From: Aliirhizobium smilacinae
Lineage (GTDB): Bacteria > Pseudomonadota > Alphaproteobacteria > Rhizobiales > Rhizobiaceae
Length of the DNA: 64,000 bases
NCBI RefSeq assembly: GCF_006335145.1
Contig: NZ_VDMN01000004.1
Coordinates: forward strand, 186,001 to 250,000
Direction: 5' to 3'
The notes below the pieces were generated by a model. It did not search any database, was not told where the DNA came from, and was given only the letters and a program-made list of their open reading frames with translations. The translations under genes were made by a program, and so were the position numbers. Shown piece by piece: positions 47,083-58,247 of this stretch. Position 1 is the stretch's first letter. Every line of letters begins with the position of its first letter.

Positions 47083-47280
47083 TCAGGCCTTGGCTCCGAG
47101 CCTCTGGCGCACCTGCTCTATACCCCCGCGAACATAGATCGTGTGCGGCTGCCCGGCGCTGCCAAGCACGGCAAAAGTGACGATCGTCACCCCTTCCTCG
47201 AAGGGCATCACATAGAGAATCTGCGCCGGATTGACGTAGACTTCCTGATTGTGGGTATTTTTAAATCCGATCAATGCCAT
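47083..47280 (-). CDS. Small conserved-looking protein of unknown function, 65 residues
   Basis: Short soluble protein MALIGFKNTHNQEVYVNPAQILYV... ending IEQVRQRLGAKA. The pattern of alternating hydrophobic residues suggests a small beta-sheet fold with a closing helix, and NQEVYVNPAQILYV followed by a GQPHTIYVRGG strand resembles small uncharacterised rhizobial proteins. No signal, membrane helix or catalytic motif is seen. It is read on its own between eipB and rpsB, upstream of rpsB on the same strand. Confidence 0.65.
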   Translation of the reverse strand: MALIGFKNTHNQEVYVNPAQILYVMPFEEGVTIVTFAVLGSAGQPHTIYVRGGIEQVRQRLGAKA

Positions 47281-47395
47281 GAATCACTCCTTAATACGGG
47301 GCAACTACAGCCATGAATCCAACACTGTGTCGAGTATCCTGACGTACACATTCAGTACTGCGACCGCGTGTGTCAGCCAGATCGAAAGCGTAGCT

Positions 47396-48238
47396 TCAGC
47401 GTGGCACGGCGGGACATGGATCCTGTTGCGTCTTCAGCAATTCCAGCTTTACCAGACTGCCTTCCAGTGAAAAATCGCCATAATCCATGGTCAGATCGCG
47501 GGTAATGCCGTTCTCGTAAAGCTTGAACGACATATTATAGACAGGCGTCGGATCTCCGGCTGCACCATCGTTGAAATACGCGATTGTGACCGGCCAGTAG
47601 GGGGTCTTGGCAAATTCGCCGGCCGCACCGGCTTCTGCATCGCTTTTTTCCGGCGTCTCCGCCTTGCCGATCACCGTCGAGGTCAAAAGCGCCTGATCGC
47701 CGTTCTCCGAGCCGTCGAACACGCGTGTTTCAAAAATCCGCTTGTTCTCCTTGGCCTGCTGAATGATATCGAGCATGTGGCTGGTCGGAAAAGCACTTGC
47801 CGGCAAGTCAACTTCCCTGCCATTCGCACCCTGCAGCTCGACCTTCACCCCGCTTTCGGCCTCGCTCGCATCCCCGGTGACGCTCTTGTCGAGCTGCTCG
47901 TCGGTGAAGGATTTGGTCTCGAAATGGAACTGCTTCGCCGACAGGTCTTCGAAGGTCTTGGTCTGCTGGTCGCTGACGCGGGTTTCTTCACCCGTGCTGA
48001 TCTTCGTCACAAGGCGGAAGTTGGTCGTGAACCCCGTGCAGGCGGAACCGTTGAACTCATAGACCATGCGGCCGAACATGCCCTCGATACCCGATCGCTC
48101 CGACGCGTCCTTGAGCTTGAGGTCATAGATCGCCCGATGCGGAATAAGCAGACGTGCAGCATTATCGGCGCTGATCGGCGCGGCGGATGCGACACCGGCA
48201 CTGGTGACGAGGAACAGCGCGAGGCTCGTGCGCAGCAT
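47396..48238 (-). CDS. eipB: Cell envelope integrity protein EipB-like (DUF1849)
   Basis: 280-residue secreted periplasmic protein. The signal peptide is residues 1-19 (ending GVASA), and the mature chain is rich in beta strands. Two cysteines, Cys67 and Cys275, match in position the disulfide of Brucella EipB, a beta-spiral protein needed for envelope integrity and virulence there. Motifs include PHRAIYDLKLKDASERSGIEG and YNMSFKLYENGITRDLTMDYG. It is a single gene, read away from ridA. Confidence 0.88.
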   Translation of the reverse strand: MLRTSLALFLVTSAGVASAAPISADNAARLLIPHRAIYDLKLKDASERSGIEGMFGRMVYEFNGSACTGFTTNFRLVTKISTGEETRVSDQQTKTFEDLSAKQFHFETKSFTDEQLDKSVTGDASEAESGVKVELQGANGREVDLPASAFPTSHMLDIIQQAKENKRIFETRVFDGSENGDQALLTSTVIGKAETPEKSDAEAGAAGEFAKTPYWPVTIAYFNDGAAGDPTPVYNMSFKLYENGITRDLTMDYGDFSLEGSLVKLELLKTQQDPCPAVPR

Positions 48239-48347
48239 TCACATTCTCCTGTTGGACTCGGGCGCGGGTGTTATAAGAACGCCATCAGCCAAGGTTATGA
48301 CCTTGATGAAGGATTTTTGTACGCTTGACAACAAACCGGAGACCGAA

Positions 48348-48818
48348 ATGTCCGATGCCATCGAAAGCCGCCTGGCGGAACTTGGAATTACCCTCCCCGT
48401 TGCTGCCGCCCCGGCCGCCAATTATCTGCCGACCCGCATCAGCGGCAACATGCTCTACATCTCCGGCCAGCTCCCGCTCGAAGACGGCAAGATCGCAGCG
48501 ATCGGCCTTCTCGGTGCGGAAATCGACGTAGCCCAAGGCCAGCGCGCTGCAGAACTCTGCGCCATCAACGTGATTGCCCAGGCGAAGGCCGCCCTCGGTG
48601 GCGATCTGTCCCGCATCCGTCAGTTCGTCAAGCTGACCAGCTTCGTCGCATCGGCTCCGAGCTTCACCGAACAGCACCTCGTCACCAATGGCGCCTCCAA
48701 CCTGATCGCCAACGTTTTCGGCGATGCCGGCAAGCATGCCCGCTCGGCCGTCGGCGTAGCCGGCCTGCCGTTCAGTGCCGCCGTCGAAGTCGAGGCCATC
48801 ATCGAGATCGAAGCATGA
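48348..48818 (+). CDS. RidA-family (YjgF/UK114) protein
   Basis: 156-residue trimeric enamine/imine deaminase-like protein. The family core YISGQLPLEDGKIAAIGLLG and the VKLTSFVASAP segment are visible. The sequence belongs to the longer subgroup whose members do not all have the catalytic arginine of true RidA, so activity toward 2-aminoacrylate is uncertain. MSDAIESR at 48348 is the expected start. Its stop overlaps the start of the phosphodiesterase gene by four bases. Confidence 0.85.
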   Translation: MSDAIESRLAELGITLPVAAAPAANYLPTRISGNMLYISGQLPLEDGKIAAIGLLGAEIDVAQGQRAAELCAINVIAQAKAALGGDLSRIRQFVKLTSFVASAPSFTEQHLVTNGASNLIANVFGDAGKHARSAVGVAGLPFSAAVEVEAIIEIEA

Positions 48819-49543
48819 CCTCCGCATCCTGGATCAAGGACGTCCCGGTCGCCCATCGCGGCTACCACGACATGAACAAGCAGGTATGGGAAAACACGCT
48901 CACGGCATTTGCTCGCGCTGCGGATGCCGCTTTCGCCATCGAATGCGATCTCCAGCTTTCCGCCGACAGCGTTCCGATGGTTTTCCACGACGACAAGCTG
49001 GACCGCGTCTGCGGCATCAGCGGTGACGTGCGCGAGCGGACCGCTTCCGAACTTGGGCTGCTTTCGGTAGGTGGCACGGCAGACAAGATCCCGACACTGA
49101 GACAGATGCTAGACCTCGTTGCCGGTCGCGTGCCGCTCGTCATCGAAATCAAAGGCCGCAACGCCGAGGAAGATGACGGCTTTGTCGAGGATGTGCTGGA
49201 GGTTCTGGAAGGATATCAGGGCAAGGTCGCGCTGATGAGTTTCGATCATCACATCCTGCGCGATCTGAAGCGGGTCGAGGCTCCCTATCCGCTGGGCCTT
49301 ACCGCCATGGGCGACAAGCCGGAGGAATTCTTCCAGCACGACGAGTCGATGCAGCTGGGACTGGATTTCATCTCCTACCATTGGCCGCACCTGCCGAATT
49401 CCTTCATCACCGCCCAAAGACGCGCCGGCACGCCGGTCATTACCTGGACGGTAAGGGATGAAAACGCGCTTGTGCATAGCTATCTTCACGGTGACCAGAT
49501 AACCTTCGAAGGACTGGATCCACGTGAGATTGCTTCACGCTAA
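48815..49543 (+). CDS. Glycerophosphodiester phosphodiesterase family protein
   Basis: 242-residue cytoplasmic TIM-barrel phosphodiesterase, similar to UgpQ. The catalytic and metal residues appear in VAHRGYHD, IECDLQLSADSVPMVFHDD and VIEIKGR. It cleaves glycerophosphodiesters to glycerol 3-phosphate and an alcohol. Overlap with ridA and a 21-base gap to the acyltransferase indicate a small operon. No signal peptide is seen. Confidence 0.9.
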   Translation: MTSASWIKDVPVAHRGYHDMNKQVWENTLTAFARAADAAFAIECDLQLSADSVPMVFHDDKLDRVCGISGDVRERTASELGLLSVGGTADKIPTLRQMLDLVAGRVPLVIEIKGRNAEEDDGFVEDVLEVLEGYQGKVALMSFDHHILRDLKRVEAPYPLGLTAMGDKPEEFFQHDESMQLGLDFISYHWPHLPNSFITAQRRAGTPVITWTVRDENALVHSYLHGDQITFEGLDPREIASR

Positions 49544-49564
49544 GGAAGTCGTGAATAATCGGGA

Positions 49565-50761
49565 ATGACTGCAGACCTGACGATCCGTATCGAACAATCC
49601 TTCGCCGCGATCAGCCCGCAAAGCTGGTCGCGGTTGAGCGGTGCCTCGAAGGAAACCTCCTCCCCCGAGGTTCCATACAATCCATTCCTGTCGCATGCCT
49701 TCTTGTCCTCGCTTGAGGAATCCGGCTCGGCGATAGCCAAGACTGGCTGGCTCGGCCATCATGTCCTGCTCGAAAACGATGCCGGCACGCTGGTTGGCGC
49801 CATCCCCGCCTACCTCAAGAACCACAGCCAGGGCGAATATGTCTTCGATCATGGCTGGGCCGACGCCTTCGAGCGGGCCGGCGGACGCTATTACCCGAAA
49901 TTGCAATGCGCCATCCCGTTCACACCGGCGACCGGCCCGCGCCTGCTGGTCTCCGCCGGTTATGATCGCGAGGTGATGCAGGCAACGCTGGCAACGGGTC
50001 TCCAGGAGGTGACATGCCAGCTCGGGATATCCTCGGCGCATGCGACCTTCGTGCCGAGCAACGAAATCGAAGCCTTCGAAGATGCCGATTATCTGCACCG
50101 CACCGACCAGCAGTTCCATTTCATCAACGAGGGTTACGCGAACCATGACGCGTTCCTGGAAACGCTTGCGTCACGCAAGCGCAAGGCGTTGAAGAAGGAG
50201 CGCCGCGCGGCGCTGGAAAACGGCATATCGATCGACTGGCTGACCGGCGCAGACCTTACCGAGGAGATCTGGGACCAGTTCTTCACCTTCTACATGGATA
50301 CGGGCAGCCGCAAATGGGGCCGACCCTATCTCACCCGTAGTTTTTATTCGCTGATCGGCGAACGCATGGCTGACGACATCCTGCTGGTCATGGCCAAACG
50401 CGATGGCCGCTATGTCGCCGGTGCGATCAACTTCATCGGCGGCGATACGCTATACGGCCGCCACTGGGGTTGCATCGAGGAGCATCCTTTTCTGCATTTC
50501 GAGGTCTGTTATCACCAGGCAATCGATTTTGCTCTAGCAAAGGGTTTGAAACGGGTGGAAGCCGGCGCGCAGGGCGAACACAAGCTGGCCCGCGGTTATC
50601 TTCCCGCCACCACCCATTCCATGCATTACATAGCCCATCCGGGCCTGCGCCGCGCGATTGCCGACTATCTGGAGCGTGAACGTCAGGAAGTCGACGGCAT
50701 GAGCGAATACCTGTCCGAGCACAGCCCCTTCCGCAAGGGCGAGCGCCAGCAGGACGACTGA
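49565..50761 (+). CDS. FemAB-like GNAT acyltransferase
   Basis: 398-residue protein of the FemAB_like family (GNAT fold, peptidogalycan biosynthesis/recognition). It has WLGHHVLLENDAGTLVGAIPAYLKNHSQGEYVFDHGWADAF near the N-terminus (seen in pieces), the basic segment SRKRKALKKERRAAL, and the C-terminal GAQGEHKLARGYLP motif. Its substrate is unknown; relatives may transfer amino acids or acyl groups to cell-wall or small molecules. It ends just before a composite intergenic repeat. Confidence 0.85.
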   Translation: MTADLTIRIEQSFAAISPQSWSRLSGASKETSSPEVPYNPFLSHAFLSSLEESGSAIAKTGWLGHHVLLENDAGTLVGAIPAYLKNHSQGEYVFDHGWADAFERAGGRYYPKLQCAIPFTPATGPRLLVSAGYDREVMQATLATGLQEVTCQLGISSAHATFVPSNEIEAFEDADYLHRTDQQFHFINEGYANHDAFLETLASRKRKALKKERRAALENGISIDWLTGADLTEEIWDQFFTFYMDTGSRKWGRPYLTRSFYSLIGERMADDILLVMAKRDGRYVAGAINFIGGDTLYGRHWGCIEEHPFLHFEVCYHQAIDFALAKGLKRVEAGAQGEHKLARGYLPATTHSMHYIAHPGLRRAIADYLERERQEVDGMSEYLSEHSPFRKGERQQDD

Positions 50762-50766
50762 ACGAA

Positions 50767-50862
50767 GCAATTTCCAGCAAAAGTGGAACCGGTTTTGCGT
50801 CCGGAATTGCGTTGAAAGAAGCAGAGCGGTTCCGCGTTTCAAAGAAAGGCGGAAACACTCTG
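50767..50862. repeat. Composite palindromic intergenic repeat of rhizobial type
   Basis: Two hairpins in tandem. The first (50767-50810) has arms GCAATTTCC / GGAATTGC with an inner GCAAAA/TTTTGC stem. The second (about 50821-50862) pairs AGAGCGGTTCCGC with GCGGAAACACTCT. I recognise this unit as a common dispersed repeat in Rhizobiaceae genomes. It lies between the acyltransferase and HIT genes and may also act as an mRNA terminator or stabiliser. Confidence 0.7.
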
Positions 50863-50882
50863 AAGAAAAGGAGAGGATTTCC

Positions 50883-51305
50883 ATGGGTTACGACGACACC
50901 AACATCTTCGCAAAAATCCTGCGCGGCGAAATTCCGTGCCACCGCGTCTACGAAGATGCCGATACGCTGGCTTTCATGGATGTCATGCCGCAATCGCCAG
51001 GTCACCTACTGGTGATACCGAAGACACCTTCGCGCAACATCCTTGATGCTGACGCCGCCGTTCTCTCGAAAACCATTCCCGTCGTCCAGAAACTGGCCAA
51101 GGCGGCCAAGGAAGCGTTTGATGCCGACGGCATCACGGTGACCCAGTTCAACGAGCAGGCTGCGGGGCAGACCGTCTACCACCTGCATTTCCACATCATT
51201 CCGCGCTATGAAGGCGCAGGCCTGAAGCCGCATTCGGGCGGGATGGAAGACAACGCGGTCCTTGCCGCCAATGCGAAGAAGGTTGTCGACGCACTCGGAT
51301 CCTGA
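50883..51305 (+). CDS. HIT-family nucleotide hydrolase
   Basis: 140-residue histidine-triad protein, likely an adenosine 5'-phosphoramidase-like hydrolase. The triad HLHFHIIPRY is intact, and the N-terminus DDTNIFAKILRGEIPCHRVYEDAD is standard. The ATG at 50883 follows AGGAGAGG. Its stop adjoins the convergent azlD stop with no gap. Confidence 0.92.
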   Translation: MGYDDTNIFAKILRGEIPCHRVYEDADTLAFMDVMPQSPGHLLVIPKTPSRNILDADAAVLSKTIPVVQKLAKAAKEAFDADGITVTQFNEQAAGQTVYHLHFHIIPRYEGAGLKPHSGGMEDNAVLAANAKKVVDALGS

Positions 51306-51644
51306 TCAGGCCTCGAGCAGAAACAGACCCGCGACAAGAATGGCGACCGGCACGATGACGCCGACCGCCACCTTCTTTCCAGTGGCCAGGAATATGCAAA
51401 AACCGATTCCAGCGGCAGCCAGCCTAAGCCAAAGAGGCGAATCAGCCAGCACGCCAGTCGGAAAGACGATCAGTTTGGCGGTAACCGCCATGACCAACGC
51501 GGTGGCGACCGCCCTCACCCAGTTGAGTGCTTCGGATTCTTCATTCAGCCGATTGCCGGCAAGCACGCCAAGCCAGCGCCAGAAATCCGTCGCGATAAAA
51601 CCCGCAACGACGATCAGGACATAGGTGCAGTATTCCTCCAGCAT
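51306..51644 (-). CDS. azlD: AzlD-family branched-chain amino acid exporter, small subunit
   Basis: 112-residue protein with four hydrophobic segments, matching AzlD/YgaH, the small partner of AzlC in export of branched-chain amino acids or analogues. ATG at 51644 overlaps the azlC stop by one base (TGATG), and the GTG one codon upstream is an alternative. The actual substrate cannot be told from sequence. Confidence 0.85.
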   Translation of the reverse strand: MLEEYCTYVLIVVAGFIATDFWRWLGVLAGNRLNEESEALNWVRAVATALVMAVTAKLIVFPTGVLADSPLWLRLAAAGIGFCIFLATGKKVAVGVIVPVAILVAGLFLLEA

Positions 51645-52399
51645 CACGCGCCTTCCTCAACAGCCCGCTGCCGATGACGCCGATAGCGGTCGATCAGATA
51701 AGCACAGGTTCCGCCGCCGACGCCGGCAAGCAGAACGTCGAACTGCGGCACGACAAGAGCCAGAATCGGTCCAAGCACGATGCCGACGACGAACGCGATC
51801 CGGACCACGGGCTGGCTTGCGCTCGCCCAGATGGATGAGATGAAATAGACCGGCGTCAGCATGAACAGCGCGCCGGCCACGATCGGCGGAAACTGCGAAA
51901 CGATTCCGTAGCTGATGCCGACGATCAGCGCATTTGTTGAGGTCAGCGTGATGCCGAAACCGGCAAAGAACGCGACGCGATGTTCGCGCGGGACATCACG
52001 CAGCCGGGTCGAGGCAAACACCCACGACGTGATCGCGATGAAATGCGAGAGAAACAGCAGAAGCCAGACCGGCGTTTTCGACGTGCGCATCTCCGGAACG
52101 ATGGAGGCGACCATCGGCATCATGCGGATGGACGACAGCGTCACAGCCAGAAATGACGCCGCGATATTGGCGCCGCCGATCATTGATCCGACGAGTATCA
52201 TCTGCGCCGGAAGCGCCCATATTCCGAGCGTCATCGCGACCGCTTCGGAACGCGTCAGCCCCGCCTGCACAGCAAACGCGGCAAACCCGACATAGGATGT
52301 CATGAGAATGATGGCCGGAAGGGACAGGATGCCGCGCATGCCCGTCAGGAACCATCTCAAGCTTCCGCGCTCATCGCGCTGCTCTAAAGACATCGGCAT
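51644..52399 (-). CDS. azlC: AzlC-family branched-chain amino acid exporter, large subunit
   Basis: 251-residue inner-membrane protein with seven or eight predicted helices. It carries the AzlC family features of a GMRGILSLPAIILMTSYVGF N-terminus and the TRSEAVAMTLGIWALPAQM segment. Two in-frame ATGs, 52399 and 52393, are possible starts. It is read away from clpA's terminator and coupled to azlD. Exporters of this family move valine or analogues out of the cell. Confidence 0.88.
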   Translation of the reverse strand: MPMSLEQRDERGSLRWFLTGMRGILSLPAIILMTSYVGFAAFAVQAGLTRSEAVAMTLGIWALPAQMILVGSMIGGANIAASFLAVTLSSIRMMPMVASIVPEMRTSKTPVWLLLFLSHFIAITSWVFASTRLRDVPREHRVAFFAGFGITLTSTNALIVGISYGIVSQFPPIVAGALFMLTPVYFISSIWASASQPVVRIAFVVGIVLGPILALVVPQFDVLLAGVGGGTCAYLIDRYRRHRQRAVEEGA

Positions 52400-52436
52400 T
52401 CCATTTGCTGTTAATCAAATCCATGCCTACAAACAC

Positions 52437-52465
52437 AAAGATGCCGGGACAAGCCCGGCATCTTT
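52437..52465 (-). terminator. Rho-independent terminator after clpA
   Basis: Twelve-pair stem AAAGATGCCGGG / CCCGGCATCTTT around a five-base loop, 22 bases past the clpA stop. On the minus strand it is followed by GTGTTTG, a modest T-rich tail. Confidence 0.8.
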
Positions 52466-52486
52466 CTTTCAATCGATATGACGCAA

Positions 52487-55012
<2,526 letters not shown>

Positions 55013-55022
55013 GTCGGGTTCC

Positions 55023-55379
55023 TCACTTCTTTTCCATGACACATTGCAGCGGATGCTGGTGTTGTCTGGCGAAATCCATCACCTGGCTTACCTTTGTTTC
55101 CGCTACTTCGTAGGTAAATATGCCGCATTCGCCCACGCCGTGGTTATGAACGTGGAGCATAATGAGCGTGGCAGCCTCCCTGTCCTTCTGAAAGAACCGC
55201 TCCAGTATGTGGATGACGAAATCCATCGGGGTATAATCGTCATTCAAGAGGAGTACGCGATACAGGTTCGGGCGTTTCGTCTTGGGCTTCGTACGCGTGA
55301 TGACCGAGGTTCCGCGGTTGGCGTTATCCCCGTCACCATCTTTTTCTTTTTCCATAGAGATCGGCACTGCGATCATCAT
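55023..55379 (-). CDS. clpS: ATP-dependent Clp protease adaptor ClpS
   Basis: 118-residue adaptor that delivers N-degron substrates to ClpAP. The core YRVLLLNDDYTPMDFVIHILERFF and HVHNHGVGECGIFTYEVAETKV are intact. The N-terminal extension (MMIAVPISMEKEKDGDGDNAN) is variable. Two adjacent ATGs occur at 55379 and 55376. It is coupled to clpA with a ten-base gap. Confidence 0.96.
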   Translation of the reverse strand: MMIAVPISMEKEKDGDGDNANRGTSVITRTKPKTKRPNLYRVLLLNDDYTPMDFVIHILERFFQKDREAATLIMLHVHNHGVGECGIFTYEVAETKVSQVMDFARQHQHPLQCVMEKK

Positions 55380-55784
55380 TTATCATCCCCAGGTGCCGGC
55401 GACCATCTTCAACGTTGTGGCCTGCCGAACTCCAGTCTTTCTAACTTAGTCCATTGGACGCGGATTTTAAGCCCCCTTTGCGGCGGCGCAATCACTATTC
55501 CGCCAGAGAACGACCCAACCTGCAAAAATTAACACCCATCAGCCCATCGAACGCAAACGCGAAGCGACCGCACCTGACGATTGTCAGCCACGAACATGCA
55601 TCGCGTGTGCATGAGATATCGGTGTGGAGGCAAATCTCACAGAGACGGACCGTACCGGCCGTTCTCTATTAATGGGGTTGGAAAGATCGTCTTACAAGGG
55701 TGCGAGCGGCTGCCGGGGGCAACGAAAAGCCCCACGAATCGAAAGCGGGCCAAAACGGCCCGCCGATAAATAATGTGCGGTTTA
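55380..55784. other. 405-base gap between DUF3126 gene and clpS
   Basis: No convincing gene. Its left side (nearer clpS) should contain the clpS promoter and leader. Near 55713-55732 there is a small GGGGC/GCCCC hairpin, and at 55745-55763 the likely DUF3126-gene terminator. Many rhizobia have a phasin or similar gene around here; I see none in this window. Confidence 0.5.
55745..55763 (-). terminator. Likely terminator downstream of the DUF3126 gene
   Basis: GCGGGCC and GGCCCGC pair perfectly around GTTTT on the minus strand, followed by TTTCG. It lies about 22 bases past the DUF3126 stop. Confidence 0.65.
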
Positions 55785-55991
55785 TCAGTCCAGGTCGACG
55801 TCCAAGATGGCCATCGAGAAATTGTAGGAACGCTCGCCATCCTCGTCATCGACATAAACGACGCCGAGAAACTCTTCGCCAAGATAGACTTCTGCCGAAT
55901 CGTCCTTGCGCGGCCGTGCCTTGACGATGATCTGCGGGTTCAGAAGGCGCTTGAAATAAGCGTCGATCTTTTTGATTTCGTCGGGCTTCAC
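55785..55991 (-). CDS. DUF3126 family protein
   Basis: 68-residue acidic protein of the alphaproteobacterial DUF3126 family. It contains a helical N-terminus (KPDEIKKIDAYFKRLLNP) and beta strands ending in the conserved DEDGERSYNFSMAILDVDLD. Function unknown. The start is GTG at 55991, with GGAG seven bases upstream; no ATG is in frame. It follows cysE on the same strand and may be co-transcribed with it. Confidence 0.88.
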   Translation of the reverse strand: MKPDEIKKIDAYFKRLLNPQIIVKARPRKDDSAEVYLGEEFLGVVYVDDEDGERSYNFSMAILDVDLD

Positions 55992-56105
55992 GACAATCTC
56001 CGTTTTCTATTCAAGTTGCGGCGCTTGTTGCATGGGACCGCGGCAAAAGTAAAGCCGACAAGCCCCTGGCCTGCCGGCTTCAACTTGTATTTCACGTTCG
56101 GTCGC

Positions 56106-56930
56106 TCAGTCCTCGGACATCAGCAACTGGTCCATCACGCGCGCCGGTTCTGAACACCCTGCTGTTCCGACCACCTTTGCCGGAACCCCTGCAACTGTGG
56201 ACTTCGCAGGGACCGGTTTCAGCACCACGGATCCGGCCGCAACGCGCGAGCAAGAACCGATCTCGATATTGCCGAGGATCTTCGCGCCGGCACCGATCAG
56301 CACGCCATTGCCGATCTTCGGGTGCCGATCGGCGCCCTCCTTGCCGGTTCCGCCAAGTGTCACGCCGTGCAGGATCGAGACATTGTCACCAATCACCGCC
56401 GTTTCGCCGACAACCAGACCGGTCGCGTGATCGAGGAATATGCCCTTTCCGATCCGCGCTGCCGGATTGATGTCCGTCTGGAAAACGCTGGACGAGCAGC
56501 TTTGCAGGTAAAGTGCGAAATCACGCCTTCCGCGGGTATAAAGCCAGTTCGCCAGACGATGGGTCTGGATCGCGTGAAAGCCCTTGAAGTAGAGCACGGG
56601 CTCCATGAAGCGCAGGCAAGCCGGATCGCGGTCATAGACCGCCTGAATGTCGACGCGAAGGATCGAACCCCATTCCGGCCATTCCTCCAGCATCTCCATG
56701 AATGTCTGGCGAAGGAGGACGGCCTGCAGATCCGGATGATCAAGGCGCTCGCAGATCCGATGGACCACACACTCTTCGAGCGAACGATGGTTCAGAACGG
56801 TCGAGTACAGAAAAGCCGCGAGAAGCGGGTCGTGCTCGATGGCGAGACGTGCCTCTTCCTTCAACGTATCCCATATTGGATCGACCGTTGTGACGCTATC
56901 CTTGATGCGAATGTCCATTCTCGGGGGCAT
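56106..56930 (-). CDS. cysE: Serine O-acetyltransferase
   Basis: 274-residue hexapeptide-repeat enzyme that acetylates serine, the first step of cysteine synthesis. The N-terminal helical domain (IWDTLKEEARLAIEHDPLLAAFLYSTVL) is followed by the left-handed beta-helix (GIFLDHATGLVVGETAVIGDN, GVTLGGTGKEGADRHPKIG) and a C-terminal tail. MPPRMD at 56930 has AAGGAG six bases upstream. It supplies O-acetylserine to use the sulfide from the sulfite reductase at the left edge. Confidence 0.96.
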   Translation of the reverse strand: MPPRMDIRIKDSVTTVDPIWDTLKEEARLAIEHDPLLAAFLYSTVLNHRSLEECVVHRICERLDHPDLQAVLLRQTFMEMLEEWPEWGSILRVDIQAVYDRDPACLRFMEPVLYFKGFHAIQTHRLANWLYTRGRRDFALYLQSCSSSVFQTDINPAARIGKGIFLDHATGLVVGETAVIGDNVSILHGVTLGGTGKEGADRHPKIGNGVLIGAGAKILGNIEIGSCSRVAAGSVVLKPVPAKSTVAGVPAKVVGTAGCSEPARVMDQLLMSED

Positions 56931-57044
56931 GGCCCACTCCTTTTTGCCCTCGGTTTTCCCAGAGCACATTATATAGAACAACTTTATCGGAACACCAATG
57001 CGCGTAAAATCGCATTCCGTTGATCGTTAAGATCAGAGAACCGG

Positions 57045-57830
57045 CTACCGGCTGGCCAGTTCCGCATAGAATTCCAGAACCGCTTTTTTGAAGACCCTGT
57101 CGCCGACCGCCAGCATATGATCGCGGTTCGGAATATCGAGCGCCCGTGCATCCGGCATGAGATCCGCCAGTTCCTGTGCAGATCCGGCGATATCGTCCTT
57201 GGTTCCGACGCCGATCAGTGTCGGAGCGTCGATCCGCCCCATGTCCGAACGTGCGACAAGATCGCGCGACCCGCGGATACAGGCCGCAAGTGCTTCTTTA
57301 TCGCTTTTCGTCTGGTCCGCAAAGGCGCGGAACATCTTGCCGCGCTCGTGGGTGATCGCCTCGACCTCGGGCGCAAGCAACGCATCGGCGATCGGATCCC
57401 AATCACCGACACCATCGGTCATGCCAATCCCGAGCCCGCCCAGAACCAGCGACCGAATGCGCTCCGGGTGAGCCAGGGCTGCAAAGACGGAAATTCTGGC
57501 GCCCATCGAGTAACCGAACAGGTGAGCTTGCGGGATGCGCAGATGGTCGAGCAGCGCCACCAAATCCCCGGCCATAACCCAAGGGCGATAGGCTTCCGCA
57601 TCGAGCGGCTTGTCGCTACCGCCGTGACCGCGGTTATCCATGGCGATAACCCTGTAGCCGGCATCACCAAGCGTCTTCAGCCAGCCGGGATGCACCCAGT
57701 TGACCAGCGCACTCGAAGCAAAGCCGTGAATGAGAAGCACCGGATCGCCACTCGGATCACCTTCATCAAAATAGCAGAGATTAACTCCGTCATGGACGAA
57801 AGACGTGAAGGCGGGCGCATTCAAATTCAT
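57045..57830 (-). CDS. Alpha/beta hydrolase
   Basis: 261-residue hydrolase with the canonical alpha/beta fold. It has the oxyanion HG loop (LLIHGFASS), the nucleophile elbow GYSMGAR and the C-terminal catalytic histidine in NRDHMLAVG. Relatives include esterases, lactonases and dehalogenases. The substrate is unknown. The ATG at 57830 is chosen because the 43 residues upstream look non-coding. It is upstream of cysE on the same strand with a gap of about 110 bases. Confidence 0.88.
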   Translation of the reverse strand: MNLNAPAFTSFVHDGVNLCYFDEGDPSGDPVLLIHGFASSALVNWVHPGWLKTLGDAGYRVIAMDNRGHGGSDKPLDAEAYRPWVMAGDLVALLDHLRIPQAHLFGYSMGARISVFAALAHPERIRSLVLGGLGIGMTDGVGDWDPIADALLAPEVEAITHERGKMFRAFADQTKSDKEALAACIRGSRDLVARSDMGRIDAPTLIGVGTKDDIAGSAQELADLMPDARALDIPNRDHMLAVGDRVFKKAVLEFYAELASR

Positions 57831-57976
57831 CGGGCTGTCCTTTGTTTTCGCCGATCTATAATGGATCGGTGATCGCCACAGAACCCGGTGAAGAAAAAAA
57901 TCCAGCTGATTTCCCCCTACCCAATCGATGCGCGGGCGGATAATGTCCGGCGAAATCAAGCGGCAGGGAGAAGATC

Positions 57977-58222
57977 ATGGCTGGCCACAGCATTCCTCAC
58001 TTTCAAAACGATGGCGGATATCCGGTTATCCAGATCGGCGTGAAGGAGTTCATGTGCACCGGCGCCTCCGTGCCCTTCGACCATCCCCACATTTTCATCG
58101 ATCTCGGCGACGACGTCGAAAAGGTCTGCTCCTACTGCTCAACTCTCTACAGGTATAATCCGGGCCTGAAAGCCGAGCAGACAGATCCTCCGGGCTGCGT
58201 TTTCCACGTCAAGGCAGCGTAG
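57977..58222 (+). CDS. Zinc-finger domain protein, NDUFS6-like
   Basis: 81-residue protein of the zf-CHCC family, related to the mitochondrial complex I subunit NDUFS6. The likely zinc ligands are the Cys in EFMCTG, the His in FDHPHIF, and the CSYC pair. Such proteins are common in alphaproteobacteria and may assist respiratory complex I. It is divergent from the alpha/beta hydrolase gene and precedes the monooxygenase gene by 25 bases. Confidence 0.85.
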   Translation: MAGHSIPHFQNDGGYPVIQIGVKEFMCTGASVPFDHPHIFIDLGDDVEKVCSYCSTLYRYNPGLKAEQTDPPGCVFHVKAA

Positions 58223-58247
58223 ACGTAAATTTTCAGGCAGCAAGCCA

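Noticed and set aside
55454..55672. 72-codon plus-strand frame in the clpS gap
   Set aside because: No ribosome site and random-looking residues; it is AT-poor intergenic DNA.
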